Assembly (NCBI GenBank): GCA_947498775.1
Contig: CANMLL010000012.1
Span: 1 to 64,000, forward strand
Direction: 5' to 3'
From: an uncultured Aquimarina sp.
Lineage (GTDB): Bacteria > Bacteroidota > Bacteroidia > Flavobacteriales > Flavobacteriaceae
DNA length: 64,000 nucleotides
The position numbers and the translations under genes are program-made. Positions 31,562 to 40,424 of this stretch are shown piece after piece (position 1 is the first letter of the stretch; each line of letters opens with the position of its first letter). Below the pieces are notes generated by a model, which worked only from the letters and a program-made list of their open reading frames with translations, did no database searches and was not told where the DNA came from.

Positions 31562-34500
31562 ATGAAATTTAGCAATACATTTATAGACAGGCCCATATTT
31601 GCCAGCGTACTCTCGGTATTTATTTTACTGATAGGAGGCTTGGCGTACTTTGGCCTACCTGTCTCGCAATATCCAGAAGTTGTGCCGCCCACGGTCAACG
31701 TAAGGGCGGTATATCCCGGTGCAGATGCACAGACCATCGCCGCGACCGTGGCAACACCCATCGAACAGGAAGTGAACGGTGTGGAGGGGATGATTTATAT
31801 GACATCCCAGTCCACAGGAGATGGCAGGTTGAGCCTAGACGTTACATTCGACTTAGGAACCGACCTTGACCAAGCACAAGTACTTGTACAGAATCGAGTT
31901 TCACAAGCATTGCCGAGACTACCGGAAGCTGTAAGGCAGCTTGGGGTCTTCACACAAAAGCGTTCGCCAGACCTACTGATGGTCGTACATATGATTTCGC
32001 CAGACGGCAGATACAATACTACCTATTTAGGCAACTATGCCTACCTGCAGTTAAGGGACGGGTTATCTCGCCTTAATGGTGTTGGGGATGTCAATTTCTT
32101 TGGTGCCAGCGCCTATTCTATGCGTATTTGGCTCGACCCGGATAAAATCGGGTCTTTGAACATATCCGCTTCTGAGGTTATTGACCGAATCAGGGGTCAG
32201 AACACACAGGTTGCTAGTGGTATTTTGAACCAATCGCCAACCTTGGACGAACAGAATGCCTTTGAGATAAACATTCAGACCCAAGGGCGGTTGTCTTCTA
32301 CGGAAGAATTTGAAAATATTATTATCAAAGCTGGTGATGAAGGTAGTTTGGTGCGTCTCGGTGATATTGCCAGATTAGAGATTGGAGCCGAACGGTATAC
32401 GACCCGCGCACGATTGGGTGAAGACAATGCAGTAGGGGTGGCCATTTCACAGCGACCTGGTACCAACGCCCTGGAAACTGCGGAACAAATTGAGGCCTTT
32501 ATGGAGGAATATTCCAAAGAATTTCCACCAGGGCTTGAGTATATGATTGAGTACAACCCTACCGTTTTCGTAGAAGAATCGGTAAATGCGGTTATAGACA
32601 CCCTATTTGAAGCATTACTGCTTGTGGTGCTGGTTATCCTCATATTTCTACAAAATTGGCGCGCCGCTATCATACCCATTATTGCGATACCGATTTCTTT
32701 GATAGGAACCTTTGGGGTAATGCAGGCCTTTGGTTTTACGCTTAATAATTTATCCCTCTTTGGATTGGTCTTGGCAATCGGTATCGTGGTAGATGATGCC
32801 ATTGTCGTGGTAGAAAACGTGGAACGGCGTATTGAGGATGGGGATTCCCCACGGGAAGCAGCCAAAAATACAATGCAAGAGGTAGGTTCCGCCCTAGTAT
32901 CAATGGGATTGGTACTGGTTGCCGTTTTCTTGCCCACGATGTTCCTTGAAGGGATTTCCGGTCAATTTTTCAAACAATTTGGATTGACCATTTCCGTATC
33001 TACCGCTATTTCGGTATTCGTATCCTTGACCCTGAGTCCAGCAATGGCGGCACTATTGTTAAAACCCAAAAATGAGGGCGAAGAAAGCACGCAAAAAAAC
33101 CTTCCGTGGTATAAAAGACCCATCAAACTGTTTACGGGATGGTTCAATACGGGAATGGACAAACTATCCCACAAGTATGGCAATGCCGTGGCTTCGCTTA
33201 CGCGAAAAGGAGTAATCGTTCTTACAATTTATGCAGGTCTTATGGTGCTGACAGGAGTAGAGTTTAACCGCGTTCCTACAGGATTCATTCCAAGCCAAGA
33301 CCAAGGCTATTTGATTACCATTGTCCAATTGCCTTCGGGCGCGTCGCTATCCAGGACAGAAGATGTGATGCAGGAAACTGCCGAAAAAATAATTGGCTTA
33401 CCAGGAGTAAAAAATACGGTTGTCTTTGCTGGCCTTAACGGTGCAACACGAACCATTTCATCAAATTCAGGTGCCATATTCACTATTTTAGATGATTTTG
33501 AAGACCGTCAAGATGCCGAGTCCAAAGTACAGGGTATCATTGCCAACATCAATTCCGTTACAGCTTCTGAAGACCGAGCCATAATCAATACCATTCAGCC
33601 ACCACCCGTAAGAGGTATTGGTACCGGTAGTGGCTTTAAACTAATGGTTCAAGACCGCTCAAATGCAGGTGTGGAAGAATTGTCACGGGTCACCAACGAG
33701 TTGATTGCAAAGGCAAATCAAGAGCCCGCCCTGGCAAACGTTTTCACCGTTTTTAATACGGATACCCCACAACTTTACCTGAATATCGATAGGGAGCGTG
33801 CTGAAAAAATTGGCGTACCCGTAACGGAAGTTTTTAGGGCATTGGAAGTTTTTATAGGGTCGGCATACGTCAATGACTTCAACTATTTGGGTAGAACCTA
33901 TAGAGTTACGGCACAAGCGGATTCACCTTATCGACTCACACCAGATGATGTACTGCGACTCAAGGTTCGCAACGTACGTGGAGAGATGATTCAATTGGGA
34001 AGCATTGCCACTTTTGAAGATATTTTAGGGCCCGATAGGGTACAACGTTTTAATTTGTTCTATTCGGCCGCAATCAATGGGCAAACTGCGCAAGGTTTTA
34101 GTTCCGGTGAGGCATTGGATGCAATGGAGCGTCTTGCCGATGAAAATCTACCGGATGGTTTCGGGTACGAATGGACAGAAATTGCCTATCAACAAAAACA
34201 AGATTCAGGTACTGCACCACTTATATTCAGTCTGGCCGTGTTCTTCGTGTTTCTATTGCTCGCGGCACAGTTTGAGAGTCTCATCATACCACTTAGTGTC
34301 ATTCTTATTGTACCAATGGGCTTGTTCGCTGCCATTGTAGGGATGGATGTATTTGGCGTGGCGAGCGATATCCTTACCCAAATCGGGATGGTGGTACTTA
34401 TTGGGCTGGCATCCAAAAATGCAATCCTCATTGTAGAGTTTGCCGCCCAATTGGAAAAATCCGGAATGAGCATCTACAAAGCTGCCGAAGGCGCCGCACG

Positions 34501-34783
34501 CTTAAGGCTTCGTCCTATTTTAATGACTTCGCTCGCCTTTATCTTGGGTGTTATCCCATTGGTTATTGCCTCAGGACCGGGTAGTGAGATGCGTAATGTG
34601 TTGGGTATTGCCGTGCTTGTAGGTATGATAGGTGTATCCATATTCGGATTGTTCTTTACACCTGTATTCTATGTACTGTGTAGGCGATTGGCATTATGGA
34701 ATGCTTCAGACCAAAAGAAAAAACTTGCGCTCGAGGGAGCAGATACTAAAGACCAAAAAGATAATAACAATGAAAACCTATAA
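31562..34783 (+). CDS. RND efflux transporter, HAE1 family
   Basis: A 1,073-residue inner-membrane proton/drug antiporter of the AcrB/MexB/MexF group. It has the N-terminal FIDRPIFASVLS, the TM4 proton-relay pair of Asp in GIVVDDAIVVVENVER (near 404-417), two six-helix halves with large periplasmic loops, and the late GMVVLIGLASKNAILIVEFA (near 945). The length is normal. It would export hydrophobic toxic compounds, consistent with its shared promoter type with the oxidoreductases. Confidence 0.95.
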   Translation: MKFSNTFIDRPIFASVLSVFILLIGGLAYFGLPVSQYPEVVPPTVNVRAVYPGADAQTIAATVATPIEQEVNGVEGMIYMTSQSTGDGRLSLDVTFDLGTDLDQAQVLVQNRVSQALPRLPEAVRQLGVFTQKRSPDLLMVVHMISPDGRYNTTYLGNYAYLQLRDGLSRLNGVGDVNFFGASAYSMRIWLDPDKIGSLNISASEVIDRIRGQNTQVASGILNQSPTLDEQNAFEINIQTQGRLSSTEEFENIIIKAGDEGSLVRLGDIARLEIGAERYTTRARLGEDNAVGVAISQRPGTNALETAEQIEAFMEEYSKEFPPGLEYMIEYNPTVFVEESVNAVIDTLFEALLLVVLVILIFLQNWRAAIIPIIAIPISLIGTFGVMQAFGFTLNNLSLFGLVLAIGIVVDDAIVVVENVERRIEDGDSPREAAKNTMQEVGSALVSMGLVLVAVFLPTMFLEGISGQFFKQFGLTISVSTAISVFVSLTLSPAMAALLLKPKNEGEESTQKNLPWYKRPIKLFTGWFNTGMDKLSHKYGNAVASLTRKGVIVLTIYAGLMVLTGVEFNRVPTGFIPSQDQGYLITIVQLPSGASLSRTEDVMQETAEKIIGLPGVKNTVVFAGLNGATRTISSNSGAIFTILDDFEDRQDAESKVQGIIANINSVTASEDRAIINTIQPPPVRGIGTGSGFKLMVQDRSNAGVEELSRVTNELIAKANQEPALANVFTVFNTDTPQLYLNIDRERAEKIGVPVTEVFRALEVFIGSAYVNDFNYLGRTYRVTAQADSPYRLTPDDVLRLKVRNVRGEMIQLGSIATFEDILGPDRVQRFNLFYSAAINGQTAQGFSSGEALDAMERLADENLPDGFGYEWTEIAYQQKQDSGTAPLIFSLAVFFVFLLLAAQFESLIIPLSVILIVPMGLFAAIVGMDVFGVASDILTQIGMVVLIGLASKNAILIVEFAAQLEKSGMSIYKAAEGAARLRLRPILMTSLAFILGVIPLVIASGPGSEMRNVLGIAVLVGMIGVSIFGLFFTPVFYVLCRRLALWNASDQKKKLALEGADTKDQKDNNNENL

Positions 34784-36281
34784 TAACCATATTTTAATCA
34801 GAGGGCTGGCAATTGCGCTTATCGCAGTATTTGCTATTTCCTGTGGGGTACGTAAACGCAGTTACGATAAGGTGCAAAATAGCATACCCGATGTGCTGTC
34901 AGAGAATTATTTGGAAATGAATGACAGTACGGCCCTGTTCCAAGCCATTGCACCAGATGCAGAATGGTGGACCAATTTTAATGACCCGGATTTGGATAGT
35001 CTCATCAACAAGGCACGTCAAAAAAATCTGAACATACGAACCGCTATTGCAAATTATGAATCGGCACAGGCATTGCTCAAGGGCACGAAATTCGATAGGT
35101 TTCCTACCATCACGTCCAATGGAAATTTTACAAGGCAGCGATTGGGTGAAAATGTATTTGTTTCAGGAGGTAACCCAACCTTCAACCAATACAATGGTAG
35201 TCTCGATGCTTTTTGGGAAATAGGTGCTTTCGGCCGTGTCAGCAATCGCATCAAGGGTGCCGTGGCCAATCGGGAAATTGCGAGAGCCGATATACGTGGT
35301 GTCTACGTGAGTATTTTCGCCGAGATAGCAAATAACTATATCTCATTGCGAGGTGCGCAATATCAGCTCAACATTGCCAATGAAAATCTTAGGAGTCAAG
35401 AACAGACTCTGGATTTGGTCACGCGACAGTTTGAAGCAGGTACGGGCAATAATTTGAATGTATCTCGAGCTGCTGCCCAAATGGAAAGTACTAAGGCGAC
35501 CATTCCCGCATTACAGGCACAAATAGAGGCCCTTAAGAACAGTATCAGCGTATTGGTAGGCGAAATTCCCGGTGATTTGGATGATGCGTATTTAAACGAC
35601 AAACCCTTGCCAGACCTTCCCAATACCATAAGTATGGGAAATGTGTATGAACTCATTCAGCGCAGGCCAGATGTTCAGCTTGCAGAAAATCAAGTTAAAG
35701 CACAGATAGCCCAATACAATCTCTCTGTGGCAGAGCTGTATCCCAATATTACATTTTCAGGTTCCATTGGTTTTTCAGCCATCAATTTTAGCAGTTTTGG
35801 TCAAAATGAAGCCTTTACTTGGAATTTGATGCCACGGATTAGTTGGGCAGCTTTTAATCTAGGAAGGGTCAAAAAACAAATAGATGCCGAAGATGCAGCT
35901 ACCCTTGGGGCTATAGCCCAATATGAACAGGTCATCTTACAGGCTTTGGAAGATATTAGGACATCGATGAGCAACTATGTCAATCTACTGAGAAAAAGGG
36001 AGTCCCTTCGCAAGGCTGCCGAGTCTAGCAACGATGCCGTGACTTTTGCACAACAGCGTTACGATGCCGGTCTGGATAGTTTCATTGATTACCTAAATGC
36101 AAACCGTACACTCTTGGAAGCCGAAAATGAACTGGCCATTATAGAAACCCAAACTGCTACCGGTCTCGTTCAACTATACCGTGCATTAGGTGGAGGTTGG
36201 GGTATTATTACTGAAGAAGAAACTCAAAATATATTCAACACAATAAAAGAAAAAGACAGTACCTATAGAGGAAGAAATTGA
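34770..36281 (+). CDS. Outer-membrane efflux channel (OprM/NodT type lipoprotein)
   Basis: A 503-residue TolC-superfamily channel. The signal ends in a lipobox (FAISC). Two repeated helical hairpins are visible, with the conserved RQFEAGTGNNLNVSRA of the first half and QQRYDAGLDSFIDYLNA of the second, and the IQRRPDVQLAE motif between them. The ATG at 34770 overlaps the end of the pump gene by 14 bp, indicating translational coupling; the frame is open further upstream but that part lies inside the pump gene. Confidence 0.93.
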   Translation: MKTYNNHILIRGLAIALIAVFAISCGVRKRSYDKVQNSIPDVLSENYLEMNDSTALFQAIAPDAEWWTNFNDPDLDSLINKARQKNLNIRTAIANYESAQALLKGTKFDRFPTITSNGNFTRQRLGENVFVSGGNPTFNQYNGSLDAFWEIGAFGRVSNRIKGAVANREIARADIRGVYVSIFAEIANNYISLRGAQYQLNIANENLRSQEQTLDLVTRQFEAGTGNNLNVSRAAAQMESTKATIPALQAQIEALKNSISVLVGEIPGDLDDAYLNDKPLPDLPNTISMGNVYELIQRRPDVQLAENQVKAQIAQYNLSVAELYPNITFSGSIGFSAINFSSFGQNEAFTWNLMPRISWAAFNLGRVKKQIDAEDAATLGAIAQYEQVILQALEDIRTSMSNYVNLLRKRESLRKAAESSNDAVTFAQQRYDAGLDSFIDYLNANRTLLEAENELAIIETQTATGLVQLYRALGGGWGIITEEETQNIFNTIKEKDSTYRGRN

Positions 36282-36340
36282 ACAAGGTTTCAATATCTTA
36301 AAAAGCAATAACCCCACACTAAAGAAAAAAGAATAACAGT

Positions 36341-37042
36341 ATGAAAACAGAACAAGTAGCTTTGGTAACTGGTGCCAATAGGGGCATTGGCTATGCCGTG
36401 GCAAAAGCGCTTATACAGCATCGAATTCAGGTTATTGCAACAAGTCGAAATGTAGACAATGCCAAAAAAGCGCAAAAAGAACTAAGTCAATACGGGTCTA
36501 TCACTTTTCACCAACTTGATGTAACCGATTTTGAAAGTATAATGCGGTTATACGCTTCAATAAAAACCAATTTTGGCAAACTAGATATACTGATAAACAA
36601 TGCAGGTGTTAACTATGATACTTGGCACAATGCGGGTAATGCCAATTTGAGAGAGGTACGCACCACTTTCGAAACTAATTTTTTTGGCCCCTGGCAACTT
36701 GCACAGACCTTACTCCCATTAATGAAGAATAGCGAGTTAGCCCGAATTGTCAATGTAAGTAGTGGTTCTGGTACGCTGGCGAGCCAAAACGGGGAGACCC
36801 CAGGTTATAGCCTTTCAAAACTTGCTCTAAATGGCTTGACTATGCATTTAGCAAATGCATTTCGTGGCGAAACTATTATCGTGAATTCCGTTGGCCCTGG
36901 TTGGGTAAAAGCCGATATGGGTGGTAAAGAAGCACCACGTACTCCTGAACAAGGAGCTGAAACGATTGTTTGGGCTGCAATGTTGACAGATAGGAAAAAT
37001 ACTGGAAAGTTTTTTCGGGATAAAACGGAAATAAACTGGTAA
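36341..37042 (+). CDS. Short-chain dehydrogenase/reductase
   Basis: A 233-residue SDR (carbonyl-reductase-like): TGANRGIG near 10-17, NNAG near 87, the Ser in VSSGSG near 143 and YSLSKLAL near 158 (YxxxK). The ending is shorter than that of the SDR at 27260. It lies 59 bp after the efflux channel, within the same transcription unit as no promoter is visible, and is followed by two hairpins. Substrate unknown. Confidence 0.88.
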   Translation: MKTEQVALVTGANRGIGYAVAKALIQHRIQVIATSRNVDNAKKAQKELSQYGSITFHQLDVTDFESIMRLYASIKTNFGKLDILINNAGVNYDTWHNAGNANLREVRTTFETNFFGPWQLAQTLLPLMKNSELARIVNVSSGSGTLASQNGETPGYSLSKLALNGLTMHLANAFRGETIIVNSVGPGWVKADMGGKEAPRTPEQGAETIVWAAMLTDRKNTGKFFRDKTEINW

Positions 37043-37067
37043 TATAAAACTGATTATGCTATTCGGC

Positions 37068-37091
37068 AAGCACCGATTTTGATTGGTGCTT
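37068..37091 (+). terminator. Possible weak terminator hairpin
   Basis: AAGCACC/GGTGCTT with a 10-nt loop but only a poor T tract. It lies directly before a stronger terminator and may act together with it. Confidence 0.45.
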
Positions 37092-37098
37092 CTTGATT

Positions 37099-37131
37099 AA
37101 GCCATTTCAAAACTTATGAAATGGCTTTTGT
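37099..37131 (+). terminator. Rho-independent terminator
   Basis: A perfect 10-bp stem AAGCCATTTC/GAAATGGCTT with a 9-nt loop, followed by TTGTTTT. It ends the RND-SDR operon. Confidence 0.8.
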
Positions 37132-37141
37132 TTTGGAAACT

Positions 37142-37197
37142 TACCAGAACCCCTTGAAATAGTACCAGAAAAAGGGTCAATCACCACCATAACTTTG
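37142..37197 (+). promoter_or_regulatory. 21/27-type operator-promoter, site 8
   Basis: TACCA at 37142 and 37163 (21 bp), then a perfect -7 box TAACTTTG at 37190-37197 (27 bp further), 22 bp before the ATG at 37220. Confidence 0.8.
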
Positions 37198-37219
37198 TGG
37201 TAAACAAAAAGATAAAATT

Positions 37220-37474
37220 ATGAACTCAAATTGTGAAAGTTGTAATGATACAACAAAAATGTACCTGATACTAGAAGGGCTTTTATTAGAAAATCCAATA
37301 TCAAAAACGATGAATCGTGTAATAAGCAGTTTTGAGAATCGGATAAACAAAATGAAGAAAGTGCTAAAAACCTTCTTCTCAGATGATTTCAATAAAATGA
37401 TAATGGCAACCGTAGGATATATGGCATTTTCTGTATTTATAATGATTACGGCTTATGCACTAATTGTCTATTAA
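37220..37474 (+). CDS. Small membrane protein, 84 aa
   Basis: An unrecognised protein with a Cys-bearing N-terminus (MNSNCESC), an amphipathic middle and one C-terminal transmembrane helix (about 62-83) that runs to the last residue. It is the first ORF after promoter site 8, and its stop is only 1 bp before the start of the next gene. The SNCES motif is shared with the 34-aa ORF at 20008. Role unknown. Confidence 0.65.
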   Translation: MNSNCESCNDTTKMYLILEGLLLENPISKTMNRVISSFENRINKMKKVLKTFFSDDFNKMIMATVGYMAFSVFIMITAYALIVY

Positions 37475-37475
37475 A

Positions 37476-37712
37476 ATGAAAAATACTTTTAAAATAACGG
37501 TCTTGACTTGGTTAGGTATTTATCCCTTAATAACCATACTATTATATGTATTGGGCGATTCTCTAAATCAATTGGTAATGCCGCTGAGAACATTGATTCT
37601 AACATTAGTTTTGGTGCCTTTAATGACTCTGGTGATGATGCCATTTCTGCGAAAGCTCTTTGATAGATGGTTGAAAGCGAACGTCACAAAGAAAAGTACA
37701 ATAGAAAACTAA
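37476..37712 (+). CDS. Small two-helix membrane protein
   Basis: A 78-residue protein homologous to the one at 30124 and to the anchor domain at 61390-61935: two hydrophobic helices (about 8-27 and 37-58) with the shared TWLGIYPLITILL and LTLVLVPLMTL. A longer polar tail than its paralogue. The ATG at 37476 gives the alignment; a TTG further upstream is inside the previous gene. Role unknown. Confidence 0.75.
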   Translation: MKNTFKITVLTWLGIYPLITILLYVLGDSLNQLVMPLRTLILTLVLVPLMTLVMMPFLRKLFDRWLKANVTKKSTIEN

Positions 37713-37726
37713 ATTTTTTTCAGACT

Positions 37727-38290
37727 ATGAATGATAAAAAACTTGTAATAAAAATTCTATCTGATGCCTTCCAGGACAACAAATCAGTAAACCTTGTGGT
37801 CAAGGATAAAAGCACGATTCCTGGTTTGATGTCTTATAGCTATGAATTAGCCAAAAGAAGAGGTAAGATTTTTATTTCTGATAATAGAAAAGCTGTAGCG
37901 CTTATTCTTTTGTCTGACAAGAATCGATTTTCATTCAGAATAATGCTTGAAAGTCTAAAATTGGCGCTCAATGTTATAGGACTGAAAAAGCTATTCACCG
38001 TTTTGAAACGGGAATCAGCTATTAAAAAGCTACATCCCGAATCACCCTACATCCACCTTTGGTATATCGGCGTCGAACCTGAGTCTTTCGGGAAGGGTTA
38101 TGGTGCAGAGTTGCTGGATGAAATTATCGCTTTTGCAAAATCAATACAACGGGATATTTATCTAGAAACTTCGGTAGCGCGAAACATTAAATTCTATGAG
38201 TCACGAAATTTTAAAAACTATGCAAATGTAGAATCTGACATACCCTTTACGCTAATGCTTTTCAGAAAAAAATCAGATAAGGCGTTATGA
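37727..38290 (+). CDS. GNAT-family acetyltransferase
   Basis: A 187-residue protein whose C-terminal half has the GNAT core: the strand IHLWYIGVEP, the acetyl-CoA pyrophosphate loop as E-S-F-G-K-G-Y-G-A (a normal R/Q-x2-G-x-G/A motif), and the ending strand with LETSVARNIKFYESRNF. The substrate (small molecule or protein N-terminus) cannot be inferred. The ATG at 37727 is preferred because upstream codons overlap the previous gene. Its stop overlaps the next gene's ATG. Confidence 0.8.
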   Translation: MNDKKLVIKILSDAFQDNKSVNLVVKDKSTIPGLMSYSYELAKRRGKIFISDNRKAVALILLSDKNRFSFRIMLESLKLALNVIGLKKLFTVLKRESAIKKLHPESPYIHLWYIGVEPESFGKGYGAELLDEIIAFAKSIQRDIYLETSVARNIKFYESRNFKNYANVESDIPFTLMLFRKKSDKAL

Positions 38291-39234
38291 AAGTTTTTGG
38301 TTCAGAAATGCATATCGTCACTTTATTAATCATTGCAATACAATTGGTTTTGCTCACCAATTTTGTGCTTACTTCATTGAAAAAACGGGACAGCAAATCT
38401 ACCAATCGCTTCATCTGGTTTACCATTTCTTTAATTTCCTATAATTTTTTTTCAGGTCTATTTCCCGATGAAAAAATCCCTATTCACCCCACTATTCAAT
38501 ACATTGTTGCCTATGGCGTTGGTCTTTATACTGCTCTTTATTATGTTCACTATGTATATTCAGAGTTTGACATAGGCCATTTGAAATACTTTACACTTCG
38601 ACATTTAATGGCAGTTCTTATATCCTCATTCATACTTTGTTTTGTATTTCCGTTACTTATTTGGAATGATTTAGAGATAGCTCGAAAACTGTTCATTTTT
38701 ATTCCAGTAACTGTAGCGATAGCTTTCTTGTATAGAATAAGCACCCCGCTTATGAAACTGTATCGAGAAAAAGAAGGCATCATTAACCGTTTTTACAGAA
38801 ATAGAATCGCAACTGGCTACTTGGCACTACTATCAATCGTTTTTATGCCCATAGTTGTGGCCTTTGGTGACTTTCAAGTTGTAGAACAATTGGTGGTCAA
38901 TGCAGGGTACTTTGTTTTGGCTGTTGCATTGATTAGAATAAACATCTATCAAGACCTTAAGAAAGAACAATTTCTACATCGTTTGGGGTATTCTGATGAG
39001 ATGGAAAAAAACAAAAGCATAGCCATTCTACAATATTTCTATGGTCTTGATTTATCAAAACGTGAAATAGAGGTTGCCAATCTTATCCTTGATGGAAAAT
39101 CATACAAACAAATAGGCAAATACCTTTTTATTGCAGATAAGACAGTCTCAAAACACGCCTCTAACATCTTCAAAAAAACAGGTGTGAAAAATAGAAATAG
39201 CTTACAACTTGAGTTTGAAAAAAGCAAAAAATAA
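38287..39234 (+). CDS. Membrane-anchored LuxR-type transcriptional regulator
   Basis: A 315-residue protein with about seven hydrophobic helices in its first 220 residues and a C-terminal LuxR helix-turn-helix (about 255-310) with LSKREIEVANLILDGKSYKQIG and KTVSKHASNIFKKTGVKNR. This makes it a one-component membrane sensor that could bind DNA from the membrane. It overlaps the acetyltransferase stop by 4 bp (ATGA). Sixteen bases after its stop begin two ACGTA-N6-TACGT palindromes upstream of rteC, a plausible target. Confidence 0.85.
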   Translation: MKVFGSEMHIVTLLIIAIQLVLLTNFVLTSLKKRDSKSTNRFIWFTISLISYNFFSGLFPDEKIPIHPTIQYIVAYGVGLYTALYYVHYVYSEFDIGHLKYFTLRHLMAVLISSFILCFVFPLLIWNDLEIARKLFIFIPVTVAIAFLYRISTPLMKLYREKEGIINRFYRNRIATGYLALLSIVFMPIVVAFGDFQVVEQLVVNAGYFVLAVALIRINIYQDLKKEQFLHRLGYSDEMEKNKSIAILQYFYGLDLSKREIEVANLILDGKSYKQIGKYLFIADKTVSKHASNIFKKTGVKNRNSLQLEFEKSKK

Positions 39235-39249
39235 TTAGATATTATAAAC

Positions 39250-39287
39250 ACGTAGTATAATACGTTAAAAAACGTAGGCTTATACGT
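39250..39287. promoter_or_regulatory. Tandem palindromes ACGTA-N6-TACGT upstream of rteC
   Basis: ACGTAGTATAATACGT (39250-39265) and ACGTAGGCTTATACGT (39272-39287) are two inverted repeats of the same form, 22 bp apart, in the gap between the LuxR-type regulator and rteC. The spacing of two helical turns suggests cooperative binding of a dimeric regulator. Confidence 0.6.
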
Positions 39288-39388
39288 CTTTCCTTAACAT
39301 CCATCCTTCATAGTCTTAGTTATATTAAAATACTTTTTCTCTATGAACCAGACTATCGAAGTATCGAGAACCTACATTACCAAAATTT

Positions 39389-40210
39389 ATGAATTATGGC
39401 GAACTCACAAAAGTTTTCTTGCAAAAACTTGAAAGAACAGAAAAAGAGACCTCTGATATTACACTAAGAGCTCATAAAGCTATTGTAGTTTGTCGTCAGC
39501 ATCTAACTATGCTTCGAAAAAAAATCATTGATGAAGATTTTGAAAATGAAGATGAGGAAATACACTTTTTCAAGATAGTAAAACCTAAATCTTTTAGTCT
39601 ATTAATCTACCATACTGAAATTCAAAGTTTTGAAATCACCTATCCCAAAAACGTTTTTGAAACCAAAGAAAGGTACATCAAAAAGTATTTCAAATTTTAC
39701 AATGAATTTTTCCTCAGGCATATTGATTTTGGGCAATATATAGAAATGGGCTACACCCATTTTGATAGCATATATTTTACTAGAAAATTAATTCACAAAT
39801 GTCCTTTCATAGCAAATAATAACTATCTCTTCGATTCTAATTTTAACACACCACGTGATTTTTTGTTGGCACAGTTCAAGGCCTATGAGCTTATGATTCA
39901 ATTTTTAAAAAGGCGAAAAGTAAGGCTGGAAAAAGAATATGACTCGTTACACTTTAAAGCACATTTTGATTTAAAATACACCGCATCCAAAATAGATATC
40001 GTAGAACTCATATACGCTTTGCACGCATCAAAAGCCGTTTTAGGTGACATCAAAGAATTGGTTAGAGCATTTGAAATCATTTTCAATATTGACCTTGGCG
40101 ATTTCTACAGAACCTTCGTGGATATACGAAACAGAAGCAATGACCCATCCAAGTTTTTGGACATCTTGAAAACGTCCTTGCTACAGCGCATTTCCGAACT
40201 GGACAATTAG
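39389..40210 (+). CDS. rteC: RteC-family ICE regulatory protein
   Basis: A 273-residue homologue of RteC, the protein that controls expression of excision genes in CTnDOT-type elements. The sequence shows the family's helical N-terminal half and the recognisable DLKYTASKIDIVELIYALHASKAV region near 190-213, which belongs to the winged-helix-like C-terminal domain. It lies directly ahead of the replication/mobilisation genes. A 29-codon ORF at 39343-39432 overlaps its start in another frame and could be a leader peptide. The ATG at 39389 is the first that keeps the whole family domain. Confidence 0.9.
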   Translation: MNYGELTKVFLQKLERTEKETSDITLRAHKAIVVCRQHLTMLRKKIIDEDFENEDEEIHFFKIVKPKSFSLLIYHTEIQSFEITYPKNVFETKERYIKKYFKFYNEFFLRHIDFGQYIEMGYTHFDSIYFTRKLIHKCPFIANNNYLFDSNFNTPRDFLLAQFKAYELMIQFLKRRKVRLEKEYDSLHFKAHFDLKYTASKIDIVELIYALHASKAVLGDIKELVRAFEIIFNIDLGDFYRTFVDIRNRSNDPSKFLDILKTSLLQRISELDN

Positions 40211-40243
40211 CCCATTACTCGTCATAATCCATATCCCAAGGCA

Positions 40244-40362
40244 ACCCAAGTTGGGTTTCTAATTATTGCCTACATAAACACATTGCAAACCATCCCAAAA
40301 CGCACCGAAAGCCCTTAAAACAGGCATATTCCCCAAATGTTAAAGTTAAACCCAAGTTGGGT
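40244..40362. promoter_or_regulatory. Two identical palindromes ACCCAAGTTGGGT, 106 bp apart
   Basis: The 13-bp perfect palindrome occurs at 40244-40256 and 40350-40362, in the otherwise empty 274-bp interval between rteC and the HTH gene. Start-to-start distance is 106 bp, close to ten helical turns, as expected for a looping or cooperative operator pair, possibly for RteC or the HTH protein at 40485. Confidence 0.6.
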
Positions 40363-40424
40363 CATCTTGTGAACAAAAGCCACTAATCCCCTTCAATTTT
40401 GTGGAACGAAAGTTAAATCAGGTC

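Noticed and set aside
32275..32937. 220-codon minus-strand ORF inside the RND transporter
   Set aside because: Antisense to the conserved TM4 region of the pump; low-complexity Ser/Thr-rich translation.
36341..37042. Independent 21/27 promoter for the SDR after the efflux channel
   Set aside because: The 59-bp gap contains no TACCA pair or -7 box; it is better explained as the last gene of the RND operon.
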